From: Corythucha ciliata
Lineage: Eukaryota > Arthropoda > Insecta > Hemiptera > Tingidae
Length of the DNA stretch: 64,000 nt
NCBI GenBank assembly: GCA_038030265.1
Contig: CM075943.1
Coordinates: 32,426,001 to 32,490,000, forward strand
Direction of reading: 5' to 3'
A model generated the notes under the pieces. The model saw only the letters and a list, made by a program, of their open reading frames with translations. It had not been told where the DNA came from and made no database searches. Shown here in pieces: positions 1-11,816 of this stretch. Position numbers and translations under genes: made by a program. Position 1 is the stretch's first letter; every line of letters begins with the position of its first letter.

Positions 1-301
1 CGAAACAAGCGATTTTGAAGAGAAAAACCATTATTTTTTCGGCAGAAATGGCCATTTCTGCCGAAAAATCACTGATTGACTAAAAGTACGTTCATAAGTA
101 ATTTTAAAAAGGACACATTGGGGAAGTTTTTCCGACGTGTTCGTGAAAAAAACTTCATTTTCATTATGAACAGGCTCTGAAGGGTTGTTAAAAGTGGTTT
201 TGGGCGTGATGTCAGTCTGCCTGTTTTGGCTATATTACTCCTTCAGGGAGGTATGGCAAACGATCTGCATTTATTCTATGCAATTTCTTTCCAAGTTTCA
301 G

Positions 302-437
302 GCCCGTATTTATGAACGTTCCTTGAAGCTTCCTTGAGTCAAGGAACCGTTGAGAACAGTTTGGATCACGATAAAAACATCTGTTCTAATGAATTTCAAG
401 GGTTCCTTAATGTCAAGGAACGTTCATAAATACGGGC
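302..437. mobile_element. Palindromic MITE, copy in segment 1
   Basis: The ends are an inverted repeat starting GCCCGTATTTATGAACG, about 25 bp nearly perfect, with looser pairing further in. At ~136 bp with no coding capacity it fits a non-autonomous terminal-inverted-repeat element. No target duplication is obvious. The duplicated segment carries the same element at 10655-10790. Confidence 0.75.
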
Positions 438-1263
438 ATCAGTGATTTACCATGTCCACGAAAATTCGATCAGATGTTTCACTGGTGGAAATTAATTACA
501 ACATTCCATGATACTTATTGAGATTACTTGGGTTGAGTCCCGAGATGGATCGTAAATATTTGATTCGAACTTTTTCCGTCGCTGAGTACTCCTCTGTGGA
601 GTTGAAATGTAAATAAAAAGGTTATACCTCAGGAACTTTGGGGTTAGTTTTTCCTTCCTGAAGGATTACAAGAGTTTCTATCAAGTGCTCAACTAACCAG
701 ATCCTTTGGGGGGCATAAACAGCTTAAGTAACCGCGGTGCTGAATTCGGTATCAACGAGGGAGACGGGGGAGATGGGAAAATGCAAAGGTCGTAAGAAAA
801 GGGTGGAGAGAAGAGAAACGTGGTAATACAGTAGTGCATACCGAAGCTTAAGTAATTGGAAGAGCTAATGTTTCACTTAGGAGTTGATTGATGATCCCCA
901 GAGAGTTGTTTGGAAGGTTTCTGAAAGGTGGGTAAGGGTAAGGGCGTTGGTCAAAGTTTGCTCCCTCGGTGTAATTAGACTTGTAAACTTCTCCTGGCCT
1001 CTTCTCTCACTTTCTTCTTACTCAATTCTCTCTTCAATGATTTTAATGGCTTTTCTCTTTACTTTGGTCTTGCAGTGCTTGTTCGACTGCTTTTATCTTA
1101 CGTCTATCTGTTTCTCTGATCTCACTCCCCTCGAATCTGGGCGTTCAGTTAAAGAGGAAAACCTTTCCGTGAGACATCTTTAGTTTTCTAGTCATTGTTC
1201 AAAGGCCTTCCTTAACGTTGACGGGCCTCAAAACTAATGGCACTTTGTAATATGCCTTATAAA
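438..1263. other. Non-coding stretch, no gene recognised
   Basis: I see no recognisable exon, RNA gene or repeat between the two MITEs. An open frame from 884 to 1183 encodes 99 residues of leucine- and serine-rich sequence without a family match and is probably chance. The stretch may be intron or upstream DNA of the Smg5 gene, whose 5' exons are not visible in the window. Confidence 0.4.
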
Positions 1264-1463
1264 GGTCTATTCACACACATCAGTGCCGTGAACCCCGACA
1301 CGTCCGACAAGTAAAATATTATTCTCATATGGGAATTGAGAGGCTCGTTCACACATATCCGGCACGTGTCAGGGACGTGATCCTTCAATTTCCATTGAGA
1401 ATAATATTTTATTTGCCGGACGGGGCACGTCCCGTTCACGGCACTGATGTGTGTGAATCGGCC
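1264..1463. mobile_element. Palindromic MITE, copy in segment 1
   Basis: A ~200-bp near-palindrome. The left end (GGTCTATTCACACACATC) and the right end are inverted repeats of ~30 bp. The arms also share the tract AAAATATTATTCTCA in inverse orientation, and a related copy of the end motif lies near the centre. It is non-coding and fits a foldback or MITE element. Duplicate at 11617-11816. Confidence 0.75.
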
Positions 1464-2437
1464 TTAATTTGGTCGTAAGTACGTAACTCAAGTTGAGGCT
1501 TCGATAAGGGAAATCTCTGAATACGGCCATGAATGTCACAATGTAAATATGTGGAGCGAAAGGTGAAATTCCTCTGGCACGTACGTCAGTAGTCTTGTGT
1601 CCAGTTAGTGAGAGAAATCGGCTTATAATTTCCATAGTTCATCTCCCTTTTTGAAGAACTAAAAATTCTGGAAACAATTAAACGATGAAATACTTTGCCT
1701 TAATTTCCTCACTCTTGAGGGTTGTGGGGGGGGGGGAGATGTTTGTACGGATTTTTTTTTTTTTCAAGTACTTTTGTGATTCTCGGAACTAATTCATCAA
1801 TAGATTACATTCAATCTATCTCAATTTAACTCTACGAGAGAGTCAACACAGCGTTCCAAAGCTGCGTGTTCTTGTCCCGACCGTGGTTTTTTGTAGCAAT
1901 AAATGTTTTGGTTGCTCTGATGAAATAATATGCGAATAGTTGTACGCATACATTATTTCAAGTCAAAGCTGCGTTTATAAATAGTGTGCCTATTTTTCTT
2001 CTTGGATAACCTCAAAAGATTTTTCTCTTACAGTATTTTCCGTTCCCTGTTCGAGGCAGAAAGTCGATGAAGGGGCAAAACACGGTTTAGAAGGGTAGGA
2101 GGAGCAGCAAAAGTCTGCGAAGATTTCTTATTGCAACCATTCCACCGTTCAGGCCAACTTCCTTCCCTTTTACCGCTTCAACAAACCCAAGCCTCTCTTT
2201 TTTCTTCCTTTATGTTTTCAATAGTCCTTCCCCGCTTTCCACCGACCTGATTTTTTTCCCCAACTCATCCATTCTTTTCTAAAGCTTTTAGGATTTTTCC
2301 TTTTTGGGTGGGAATGACGTAAATGTTTTTTGTGCTTCGCTGACAGAGATAGTTGTAAGCCCATTGAACTATACTCAAGAGTCGGGATTCTCCTTATTCC
2401 TTGTCGTCTAAATTGCGCTGCGTTTATTTATTTTCAG

Positions 2438-3333
2438 AAGGACAATACTACTACACACAAATCTGACAATGACCGTGAAAAGCTTATGCATCAACTTGGC
2501 AGGCTATGGCTGAAATCTGAAGTGTCCAATTTAGAGGACAAGACAAGGAAAGTAGTCAAGGATAGTCTCTCTCCATACCTTGTCCCCGACTCTGAAGCTT
2601 TTCTGAATCATCCATCTTTGATCAAACAATTGATGTGCTGTAAAAAGTTTATCGTTTTAATTCCAACCATAGGTATACGTCTAAGACTTCCGTTTCACCA
2701 GTGGTCTTGAGAAAACTAATGCGATTTTGTCTGAATGCTAGTTCTCAGTGCGCTGGATGAGTGTAAACAGGGTAGCAGCAAAGTACGCGACACTTTGAGA
2801 TGGCTGGAATGGCAATTGAGAAACGGCAAACGTAACGTTAGACTTCAGAGGTCAAATGAACATTTACAAGTACCGTACATTAAACTACCCAAAAAGAAAG
2901 ACAAAGAGGCCTGGTATGAATTATGTTATCTGAATTACGAATGTATGCTGTTACTAACGATAATTTGTCCAAATTTCCGATTTATGTTTTCTCAGGATGT
3001 TCATGCATGTGGTCGAATGCTGCAATTATTTATGCAATCAAAGTACTGGCGAGAAGAATCCAGAACTGGTGACATTGTTAACGGGTTCCAAGTCACTTCA
3101 ACCCAACGCTTCTAATGCATCTCCTAACGGATTCAGTCTCGTCGGTCTCGCCAAATCTGCCGGTAAGTAAACAACTGACTGGTGGCGGAGTTAAAATGCA
3201 AATTTCAACTCAAAAATTATTATTTTGTACACTACCACCCGCTCTATTTGGTGATTCGAATCTAGGCATAAATGTTGAGCACATCGAAGCTTTTTTCACT
3301 AAATGGAAAAGCTCCTCCAAGAGTCATGGCTGA
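2438..3333 (+). CDS. Smg5: SMG5-like NMD factor, last four exons (PIN domain), copy 1
   Basis: Exons 2438-2672, 2742-2913, 2996-3162 and 3266-3333 join in frame across GT-AG introns; the third intron boundary is preceded by a TACTAAC branch site near 2952. The predicted C-terminus has the PIN-domain pattern of SMG5: LVPDSEAF, KKFIVLIPT, ALDECKQ, then an RWLEWQL helix, and it ends in KSSSKSHG. SMG5 acts with SMG7 in nonsense-mediated mRNA decay, recruiting decay enzymes to phosphorylated UPF1 in the cytoplasm; its PIN domain lacks part of the catalytic acidic set, and here only the first two acidic positions are evident. The TPR and 14-3-3-like N-terminal half is not seen, so this is a 3' gene end whose 5' exons probably lie left of the window. 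A poly(A) signal AATAAA at 3801-3806 may end the 3' UTR. The family call rests on remembered motif resemblance, not a search. Confidence 0.82.
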
Positions 3334-5139
3334 AATTTCCATCTAGCCGGAGGGCTTTACTACTGGAAATGGCTTCTTCAGGAGGAAAATTATTCAAAAA
3401 CTGAAAAAAATAATATACATGAAGAAAGGAAGATGAAGGGGAGAAAGCACTGGCGTGGGAAGGGGAAAAGAGGGACATTACAGAGGAGTTTAAAAGGCAT
3501 AACATAACCTTGCAAGGCAGAGTTGGATTTTACGGAAGGAAAAGCACGTTTTTAAAAGTCCATTCGCCGTCGTCCCACACTTCCCCAAAGCCCTCGACGC
3601 TCCCAAGGAAACATCTTTGCTGGCCGTATCGGGGCTCTGAACTCTTTTGCTATCCTTTATTTCCTTTTTACGATCTGGGCCGGCCGATAATCTTCATTGT
3701 CATTGTCAAGAATACAATCGTCCCATAAACACCCAACATTCTTCGTTTATATATTTTACCGGGGGCACTTGGTTGATGCATATACGCTCATTAAGTTTCA
3801 AATAAAGTGGAACTAATACAAATTGTGTAGAACAAGCTATTTAGTTGTTTAAAATTGTGGTAAAATCATTCCAACAAGGCGTTCCAAGCCAATAGACGAT
3901 CGAACCAATGTACTTACTTCTTAAAATGATATTTGCATCTGCTTAACATTGCCGGATAAAAATGAACTGGTTTATACAATACAAAAAGATGACAAATTAT
4001 AACAAAATAGCGTTTTGGTCATTTCAAACTTGGAAATCTCTGCCATTGTAGTTTAGGCGTAGAATATAGTTGTTAATTTTGCCGACCTTTAGTAGACGAT
4101 AGCCACATAAATGTTTCGGGGTTACTTACTTGGTCTTGACAAGGTTTTCTTTTGTTTTTTTGTTGATTAATTTCATTTCCAAAATTATTTTTCATTTCAA
4201 ACTTTTTCGAAGGAATGCTTGATTGAAAAATTTTTTTATTGAAAAGAACTCTAAATTTTTCCACATAATTAAAATGTTTGACGAAATATTTTCTTTATTT
4301 TTTTTTTGGCACTATCTAGAAGTTTTCATTTTTCCCTGCTTTGCGATGTTGAAGCTAACATTTGTAATTCGTTATTAATAAAAATGATCAAAAAAATTAG
4401 ATAAAGCACTTCGCGTAAGTTATTGCGTTTTATTGCACCTTACCCTTGAATCAAAAAAGAAATGTGACACGACGTTCCGGAGTATTATTTGGAAAAAATG
4501 TGCCCTGGGTTGCTCGACAAACAAGGTGAGTGAGTGAGTGTGTGAATTGAGGGGGAGGGGGTGATTGATGGGGGAGGGGCGAATCAATTTTTTCACATGG
4601 AGCAGTGGTTGTTTAAAATCGAAAATACACTTTCATTAGCATCGCATTACTGAATCTAGTTTTCCGCGTTAAGACACGGACCAAAAGTGGTGCTTCGTAC
4701 GATTTTGAATCCGAGAAAAACATTTTTGCGAATATGAAGGATTTCAGCATGAGAAAATTAGTAAAGTACCATTATTCGTACAACATAGTTTTTCCGCGTG
4801 CGGACCAGTTCGCGTTCGGTGTGGCGGGGCCTTAAGGGAACTATACAACCCATGAAGTCCATCTTGGGGTAAGAAGATTATCAAAATTGTGTGTGAATTG
4901 AGGTGGAAATACTCCGAAGTATTGCCTTTGAAGTGAGCAAAAAAATAATATCCCCTAGTAGGCCGAGCATACATTGTACATTTACACCCAAAAATGCTGG
5001 TACTTTCACCTGGTTTATGGGTTTTCTAATAAGGGGCTGTCATAAAGTCAATCCATCGTTTGAAAGAATGAGGTGAGTTGTCCTTTCAGCAGGATAATGG
5101 AGGGAGGGGGATTGAAAAGCTCCCCCAGCCGAACCACAC
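3334..5139. other. Smg5 downstream region, no further gene seen
   Basis: It contains the likely Smg5 3' UTR (AATAAA at 3801-3806) and then AT-rich DNA with homopolymers, a GTGA-rich microsatellite near 4526-4545 and a G-rich tract near 4550-4580. Short open frames at 3510-3728 and 4744-4974 have no recognisable domain. The same content is repeated at 13685-15490. Confidence 0.5.
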
Positions 5140-5586
5140 GATTACAGCCGTTTTCTAGCCACGAATTAGCGTTTTCTCTACCTCTTATCCGTGGATTAAC
5201 GCTTTATATCCATTTAAGCCGTGAACTAGAGTTTTGCCTCCACTTAAGTCGCGAATAAGCGATTTTCTTAATTTTAGCGGCTCACCAGAGATTGTTCTCC
5301 ATTTTAGCTTCGAAGTTGTCTGAAGCCGCGAATAGGCGTTTTCTTACATGATATCCGATAGCCGCACATCATCGTTTTACTCAATTTTGGCTGCGAATTA
5401 ACGTATTTTCTCAATTTTAACCTCGAATTTGAAGTTTTTCTCAATTTCGGCCCGAAATTGGCGTTTTTTCCTAATTTTTATCGGTAATTAGCGTTTAGCC
5501 GTGAATTAGCGATTTTAAGAATTTTAGCTGTGAATTACAGACTTTTTCGACTCTTGGCCATGAATTAGCGCTTTTTCTAAATTTTA
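5140..5586 (+). repeat. Degenerate ~30-bp minisatellite array
   Basis: Irregular head-to-tail repeats of a unit resembling GCGAATTAGCG-TTTTCTC-AATTTTAGCC, about 28-32 bp, strongly diverged. The array runs into the 500-N gap. The same family occurs at 15491-16400 in this orientation and at 8050-9130 and 16540-16740 in the opposite orientation, with smaller patches near 25850-26180, 32690-32850 and 44790-44920. Confidence 0.8.
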
Positions 5587-6086
5587 NNNNNNNNNNNNNN
5601 NNNNNNNNNNNNNNNNNNNNNNNNNNNNNNNNNNNNNNNNNNNNNNNNNNNNNNNNNNNNNNNNNNNNNNNNNNNNNNNNNNNNNNNNNNNNNNNNNNNN
5701 NNNNNNNNNNNNNNNNNNNNNNNNNNNNNNNNNNNNNNNNNNNNNNNNNNNNNNNNNNNNNNNNNNNNNNNNNNNNNNNNNNNNNNNNNNNNNNNNNNNN
5801 NNNNNNNNNNNNNNNNNNNNNNNNNNNNNNNNNNNNNNNNNNNNNNNNNNNNNNNNNNNNNNNNNNNNNNNNNNNNNNNNNNNNNNNNNNNNNNNNNNNN
5901 NNNNNNNNNNNNNNNNNNNNNNNNNNNNNNNNNNNNNNNNNNNNNNNNNNNNNNNNNNNNNNNNNNNNNNNNNNNNNNNNNNNNNNNNNNNNNNNNNNNN
6001 NNNNNNNNNNNNNNNNNNNNNNNNNNNNNNNNNNNNNNNNNNNNNNNNNNNNNNNNNNNNNNNNNNNNNNNNNNNNNNNNNNNNNN
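5587..6086. other. Assembly gap (500 N)
   Basis: Exactly 500 ambiguous bases, a placeholder length. The gap lies inside the minisatellite and at the end of segmental copy 1, so repeat collapse or a wrong join is likely here. Confidence 0.99.
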
Positions 6087-6164
6087 GAAAGTTTGGGACT
6101 ATAATGCGCAACGTTGGTTTTTTAGTCGATGAGTCACACCCGCCTTATTTCGGGTTCGCGTACT

Positions 6165-6540
6165 TTAGTAACACTTTCTTTGCATTTCGGGCAGGTAAGA
6201 AATCATCTGATAATGTATGTTATCCATCCCAGGTGCCGTATTTCTATGGGTCTTAATTGCATTTAATAATTCCTTTTCATTGAACGGATCTGATATGAAA
6301 TTGTTGGCACTTATTTCGCCATCGTCCTCAAATTCATCATTGGACACTGATGGAGGGCATAGTTTGTCAAGGAAATCTTCGTGCCATTTATTGTCGGGTA
6401 AAGGAGGTCTATTCGCTATTTTCCTGTTTTTCATCCGTTTGAAGGCTTTCCACACGTCCTGGATATTCGTATTCCTGTCTTTGCTTTCACAGTACTGCTT
6501 CCATGCGTTCCTTTGCTTGGGGCCTATTTTCGCATACCTA
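6165..6540 (-). pseudogene. Non-LTR retrotransposon reverse transcriptase fragment
   Basis: The minus-strand frame reads through the region before and at the start of a non-LTR reverse transcriptase: a linker with QRNAWKQYC, then WHEDFLDKLCPP and the KELLNAIK...TAPGMDNIH motif that opens RT domains of the Jockey/CR1 type. It stops after about 125 residues and the catalytic core is absent, so it is a fragment. It lies next to the assembly gap, which may hide the rest. No endonuclease or tail is visible. Confidence 0.7.
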
Positions 6541-7471
6541 CGGGTATGTATGCAACAGTACCTGCCTGAAATCGAGAGTGGCGCGTTTCCTCTCCTTGCG
6601 ATATGGAGTCAGAACTGTGAGTCACACTCTCAACTCTGCCGGCTTTAACCAGTCCCCGGTTCGTATGGATGAACTACAGAACATTAGCAGGGTTCGCGAT
6701 GCAACCTAAAAGTTCAAGTTTGGCATCGTTCGTTCGTGATTTTGTCACTTGAAGGGGAGGCTCAATTATTTCAAGTGCAAACCCGCATCTAAGCATTAAA
6801 AACTCGCATTTTCGTGTGCTTGACTTTTTTTTGCTAGAGATTTTGGGATTTACGTATGATTAATTTCTCACTATGCTAATCCGCCTAAGGATTACGTGGC
6901 AAAAGAGAAATGCAATTCCATCTGTCGAAGTTCTTTACTTCCCCACCCTCAAGTTGAGTTTCCTTCAACCTTTAGATATTCTCTATCCCAGCCAATGGAG
7001 AGCTTTTGCGGATCGAAAGGAAAGGCTTGGGCGAGGGAAAGAGCTGGTAGAAAGAGAAAGAGGAAGCGAGTAAGGGTAAGCAATATTTTTTCCCTTATCC
7101 TCTACACCCTCTCTTCATTCTCCGTCACCAACGACTGTTCTCTTCAGAAGCTAAACGAGAGACGAGCTGAATCTAAATCATCCTTTTATGAATAGAAAAG
7201 GTAACAAGGAGAGTGGTGAAGTGGGGGGAAAGCGCCTTTCCAGGCATCTTACTTTATTATTACATCCTTCTTCAGCCTTGGAGCTCTTTGCTATAAGCGT
7301 CCCTTCAACCCAGTCACCTTGGTATCATGTTAGTACCTAACTCTTCAAAAACCCCCTGCATTAGTTCTTTCTTCTTCGTTTATGCATAATATGTATATTT
7401 CACTCGATCTTTTACTTCCTCATCTTTTAACAAAGAGGAAGTATTGCTTTCGTGCTAAAGTGGTGCACAAG
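6541..7471. other. Non-coding stretch, nothing recognised
   Basis: AT- and pyrimidine-rich sequence. Two overlapping plus-strand open frames (6873-7195) have no family resemblance and a low-complexity basic tail; I do not consider them genes. Confidence 0.4.
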
Positions 7472-7621
7472 GCCGCGTTCACAACCTTATGTTATGCGTC
7501 TGTGGAGAGTACGCAACCAAACAAATTTATTCCCTCGAAAATTGAAGAGTTTTGATAGGTTACATTATTATGCTCCGCAGCATAATACAGCATAACAAGC
7601 ACAGAGCTTGTAAACGGGGTC
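7472..7621. mobile_element. Small MITE with imperfect terminal inverted repeats
   Basis: The left end (GGCCGCGTTCACAACC) and the inverse of the right end (GACCCCGTTTACAAGC) are alike, and both are followed by TTATG/GTTATG tracts. It is a ~150-bp non-coding palindromic element with diverged ends. Confidence 0.5.
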
Positions 7622-8049
7622 TAAAAAAATCTCAACTTCTAGTTGTATTCCGGACCTAGAATCCTGGATTTACATTAATGTGAATTGTATGATTTTTGTA
7701 CTGTCAAGTCTTTCAGTGACGTCACGCTAATCGTCCGAGAACTAGTCGGCCGTTTTTGATGAAATGTGGCAGCTAGGTACAATTCCGGTTCCATTGTTCT
7801 TCAAGAATTCAATGCAAATAATTCGTTGGGCGTTGCGTGTGAAAAACTGCTGTTTTGGGCCAAAAATGGTCAAATCCATCAACTTGCACTAACTTGTCTT
7901 ACCTACCATGTGAAACATGCCGATCAAAAATGCCTTAGCGATAGTCCACAAAATCTGCGTTTACAAGTTATGGGCGCAAAGCTACAATTCTGCGGTCAAA
8001 TAGTCCATATTTACAGGATTCGTGGATTCATTGGTTAAATAAAGACACA

Positions 8050-9130
8050 ATTATAATTAGCGGAGAAAATTAATAATTATGACGCAAATTCGAGTTTAAA
8101 CTTTGGAAAAAGCGCTCATTCACAGCTATAATCATGAATAACCAATTGGCTGGCGGTATCTGGATGCATTTTCATAGCTTCAATTTTTTTAAAATGCTAA
8201 TTTGCGGCTAAAATAGCATTACTTCGTGGCTAAATTGAGATAAACCTGGCGGATAAAATTCAGAATTAGCGATAATTTGCAGCTAAAATTGAGAAAAGGC
8301 GCTAATTTGGGGCAACAATAATATGAAGCCATCATTTGCAGACATGCAGTTAAAATCGACAAAATTTAATTTGGGAGGATCAGGAGACAGCTTCCTAGCT
8401 AAAACTTTTTAAAAATGCTAATTTGCGGCCATTATTGAAAAGGGCCTAATTCGCGGGTAAAAATCTGACCAAGTGTTTATTTGCGGTTAAAATTGATAAC
8501 AAGCCGACACTCACAATTTCATCGCGAAAATTGAGAAAACGCCAAATCGCAGGTACTAGAAACAACTTTGCTGATGAAGTTTGGAAAAAGCGCTAATTCG
8601 CGAAGGACATTTATTTAGAAAAGGCATTTATTGAGAAAAGGCGTCAAGTCACGGCTAAACTAGTAAAATTGCTCCAATACACCGGTAAAATTGAAAAAAT
8701 AAACGTTAATTCGCTGCAAAACTCTCGTAAAAAGCTATTTTATGCAACTAAAATTGGGAAAGCGCATTTTTGCGGTATCAGGAGGTGAAATTGAATTTTA
8801 AAGGATCAAAATCTGTGAAAATAGGATTCGAAAGAGTAAAAATCCGCAAATAAGAGCCAGAACGACTTAATTTGGTTTTTGAACGTGCAAAATTTGTTTG
8901 TCCAACAAGTTAATCCAGCAAAACTGATTTTAGGAAGAGAAAACGCCCCGAAAATTGGCTTTTGAAAGTGTGAAAATACGCGCAAGTATGAAATAGTAAA
9001 ATTCGTGAAATTGGGTTTTAAAGTAGGCAAATCTGCCAAATTTGCTTACGGAAGAGCAGAGATCTGCGGTGAAATTGTATTTTGAGAGAACCAAAATCAC
9101 GTCATTGGGTTTGCGAACGATCCTAATTAT
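8050..9130 (-). repeat. Degenerate ~30-bp minisatellite array, inverted
   Basis: The same unit as at 5140-5586 but in reverse complement (AAATTGAGAAA-CGC-AATTCGCGGC-TA patterns), spread over about 1 kb with strong divergence. It ends abruptly where a foldback element begins at 9132. Confidence 0.75.
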
Positions 9131-9627
9131 ACAGGGTGGAACAGGATAAGTGTGACAAAAAAAAAGGTTGGTGAAAATAGGCCTCATTTGCTATCGAAAA
9201 CACCCTATAAACCATGGTCCGAAAATCAAAATCCTACGAGATATGGTTTTTCTAACGATTTTTGATTCTTGCATCACTTTTATTAACTAAATGCGAATAG
9301 ATCGGTTTACAGCTGACATTTGCAACTTTTGACGATGGATTTGGAAAGAGCACACTTTTTTCTGTCAGGAATAGCCATTTTAGGTAAAATTCAACTATTT
9401 TCTGTGGGCTTGAGATATTCTCAAAGTTTTGCAAATCGTGAATCTCTAATTTTTCAAAAAAATTCAACTCCCACTTCTCTACACTAAATCTAAGCGTATC
9501 GACATCCCATGGGTCGGAAAAACTTCTTCAATTTGTCCTTTTTAACATTACTCATGAACGTTTTTTTAGTTCTACAACGAGTCGGCAGAAAGACCATTTC
9601 TTGGAAAAAAGAATGATTTTTCTTAAA

Positions 9628-9877
9628 TTGTTAGTAGAGCTAGAGTCGCTGTCGAGTTGGTGGATAAAGCATGCATGAATCTGTAGCCGTAGGAGCCTAC
9701 ATCGTCTGTCTTCCCTCGTTGAGGTTCGTCAAAAACGGACCGGTTTCGGCTGCTCGCCATCTTCAGCATTTGGTTTCCCAACTGAATCAGTTGTGGAAAC
9801 CGGTCCGTTTTTGACGAACCTCAACGAGGGAAGACAGACGATGTAGGCTCCTTCGGCTACAGATTTATGCACGCTTT
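9628..9877 (-). mobile_element. Palindromic insertion carrying a hammerhead motif
   Basis: Comparison with the empty site in the sister foldback copy (near 49112-49130) shows ~250 bp inserted, flanked by near-identical 16-18-bp duplications (AATGATTTTTCTTAAA at 9612-9627; AATGATTTTTCTCTTAAA from 9878). Most of it is a near-perfect inverted repeat, 9668-9747 against 9796-9875, with a 48-bp loop. The long target duplication fits target-primed retrotransposition, and the hammerhead motif fits Penelope-like elements. Confidence 0.7.
9728..9772 (-). ncRNA. Candidate minimal hammerhead ribozyme
   Basis: On the minus strand the conserved core is complete: CTGAAGA (9760-9766), a GGC/GCC helix II closed by a short loop, GAAA (9744-9747), then the palindrome CCGG and the cleavage triplet GTC. 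A two-base-pair palindromic helix III is the known design of Penelope-associated hammerheads, which probably act as dimers. Weak helix I pairing exists between CAAATG before the core and CGTTTTTG after the triplet. Activity is inferred, not shown. Confidence 0.65.
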
Positions 9878-10654
9878 AATGATTTTTCTCTTAAAAATCG
9901 CTTGTTTTGACCAACCTAATTTGAACGAGCTTTGTGATTCATAACATGCTAAAACTCATTAAAGCCTTATCCAAAGTTTTCCTTCGAACCGAACCGAATG
10001 GAATGCGCACTCCTACCAAAATATAAAAAACTGTCGCTCCGGCAGCTGGATGTCGGCAAGGGTGCATTTCACCACTGCGAATTTCGGCGTGTTTAGCTGT
10101 TATTCGACGAAATTAGTGCACTTAATGACTCTACTTGTTGATACCAATATCCGGCTAAATAATTGCAAATTAACTGAAAACTTCGAAATTCGCAGTAGAG
10201 AAATGCACTCTATCCGACCGGTAGCTGCGGGAGCGACATTTTTGGGACTTTCACAGGCATACACAGTCCGTCCCGTTCAATGAAAAACTTTGGATGATGC
10301 TTTAATGATGTCAATATGCTAAAAATCACAAAGCTCGTTCAAATGTTGTAGGTCGAAACAAGCGATTTTGAAGAGAAAAACCATTATTTTTTCGGCAGAA
10401 ATGGCCATTTCTGCCGAAAAATCACTGATTGACTAAAAGTACGTTCATAAGTAATTTTAAAAAGGACACATTGGGGAAGTTTTTCCGACGTGTTCGTGAA
10501 AAAAACTTCATTTTCATTATGAACAGGCTCTGAAGGGTTGTTAAAAGTGGTTTTGGGCGTGATGTCAGTCTGCCTGTTTTGGCTATATTACTCCTTCAGG
10601 GAGGTATGGCAAACGATCTGCATTTATTCTATGCAATTTCTTTCCAAGTTTCAG

Positions 10655-10790
10655 GCCCGTATTTATGAACGTTCCTTGAAGCTTCCTTGAGTCAAGGAAC
10701 CGTTGAGAACAGTTTGGATCACGATAAAAACATCTGTTCTAATGAATTTCAAGGGTTCCTTAATGTCAAGGAACGTTCATAAATACGGGC
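10655..10790. mobile_element. Palindromic MITE, copy in segment 2
   Basis: Duplicate of the element at 302-437 within the second copy of the segmental repeat; same terminal inverted repeats. Confidence 0.75.
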
Positions 10791-11616
10791 ATCAGTGATT
10801 TACCATGTCCACGAAAATTCGATCAGATGTTTCACTGGTGGAAATTAATTACAACATTCCATGATACTTATTGAGATTACTTGGGTTGAGTCCCGAGATG
10901 GATCGTAAATATTTGATTCGAACTTTTTCCGTCGCTGAGTACTCCTCTGTGGAGTTGAAATGTAAATAAAAAGGTTATACCTCAGGAACTTTGGGGTTAG
11001 TTTTTCCTTCCTGAAGGATTACAAGAGTTTCTATCAAGTGCTCAACTAACCAGATCCTTTGGGGGGCATAAACAGCTTAAGTAACCGCGGTGCTGAATTC
11101 GGTATCAACGAGGGAGACGGGGGAGATGGGAAAATGCAAAGGTCGTAAGAAAAGGGTGGAGAGAAGAGAAACGTGGTAATACAGTAGTGCATACCGAAGC
11201 TTAAGTAATTGGAAGAGCTAATGTTTCACTTAGGAGTTGATTGATGATCCCCAGAGAGTTGTTTGGAAGGTTTCTGAAAGGTGGGTAAGGGTAAGGGCGT
11301 TGGTCAAAGTTTGCTCCCTCGGTGTAATTAGACTTGTAAACTTCTCCTGGCCTCTTCTCTCACTTTCTTCTTACTCAATTCTCTCTTCAATGATTTTAAT
11401 GGCTTTTCTCTTTACTTTGGTCTTGCAGTGCTTGTTCGACTGCTTTTATCTTACGTCTATCTGTTTCTCTGATCTCACTCCCCTCGAATCTGGGCGTTCA
11501 GTTAAAGAGGAAAACCTTTCCGTGAGACATCTTTAGTTTTCTAGTCATTGTTCAAAGGCCTTCCTTAACGTTGACGGGCCTCAAAACTAATGGCACTTTG
11601 TAATATGCCTTATAAA

Positions 11617-11816
11617 GGTCTATTCACACACATCAGTGCCGTGAACCCCGACACGTCCGACAAGTAAAATATTATTCTCATATGGGAATTGAGAGGCTCG
11701 TTCACACATATCCGGCACGTGTCAGGGACGTGATCCTTCAATTTCCATTGAGAATAATATTTTATTTGCCGGACGGGGCACGTCCCGTTCACGGCACTGA
11801 TGTGTGTGAATCGGCC
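11617..11816. mobile_element. Palindromic MITE, copy in segment 2
   Basis: Same ~200-bp palindromic element as at 1264-1463, carried along in the second copy of the segmental repeat. Confidence 0.75.

Larger units (their letters stand above)
1..5586. repeat. Segmental direct repeat, copy 1
   Basis: This segment recurs at 10354-15937 with an offset of 10353 bp up to the homopolymer tracts near 1730-1760 and 10351 bp after them. Differences noticed are a few substitutions (for example near 1835, 2069, 4459, 4905 and 5229) plus homopolymer length changes. All four Smg5 exons and the embedded MITEs are shared. The copy runs off the left window edge and is cut on the right by the 500-N gap. Such high identity means a very recent duplication, two haplotypes placed in tandem, or redundant contig ends; the adjoining gap favours an assembly origin, but the sequence alone cannot decide. 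Confidence 0.95.
9132..10491. mobile_element. Foldback element, ACAGGGTGGAAC family, copy 1
   Basis: The left end reads CAGGGTGGAACAGGATAAG. The left arm (9132 to about 9990, without its nested insertion) recurs inverted from about 10310 to 10491, where it breaks off after the GGGGAAGTTTTTCCGAC tract. A second copy of the family starts at 47331. No transposase is visible. Arm-internal open frames of about 70 residues exist in several copies. The right arm is incomplete here because the segmental repeat takes over. Confidence 0.75.

Noticed and set aside
884..1183. 99-codon frame present in both segmental copies, considered as an upstream Smg5 exon
   Set aside because: Residue content (Leu/Ser-rich) does not fit SMG5, there are no suitable splice sites, and its presence in both copies only reflects the duplication.
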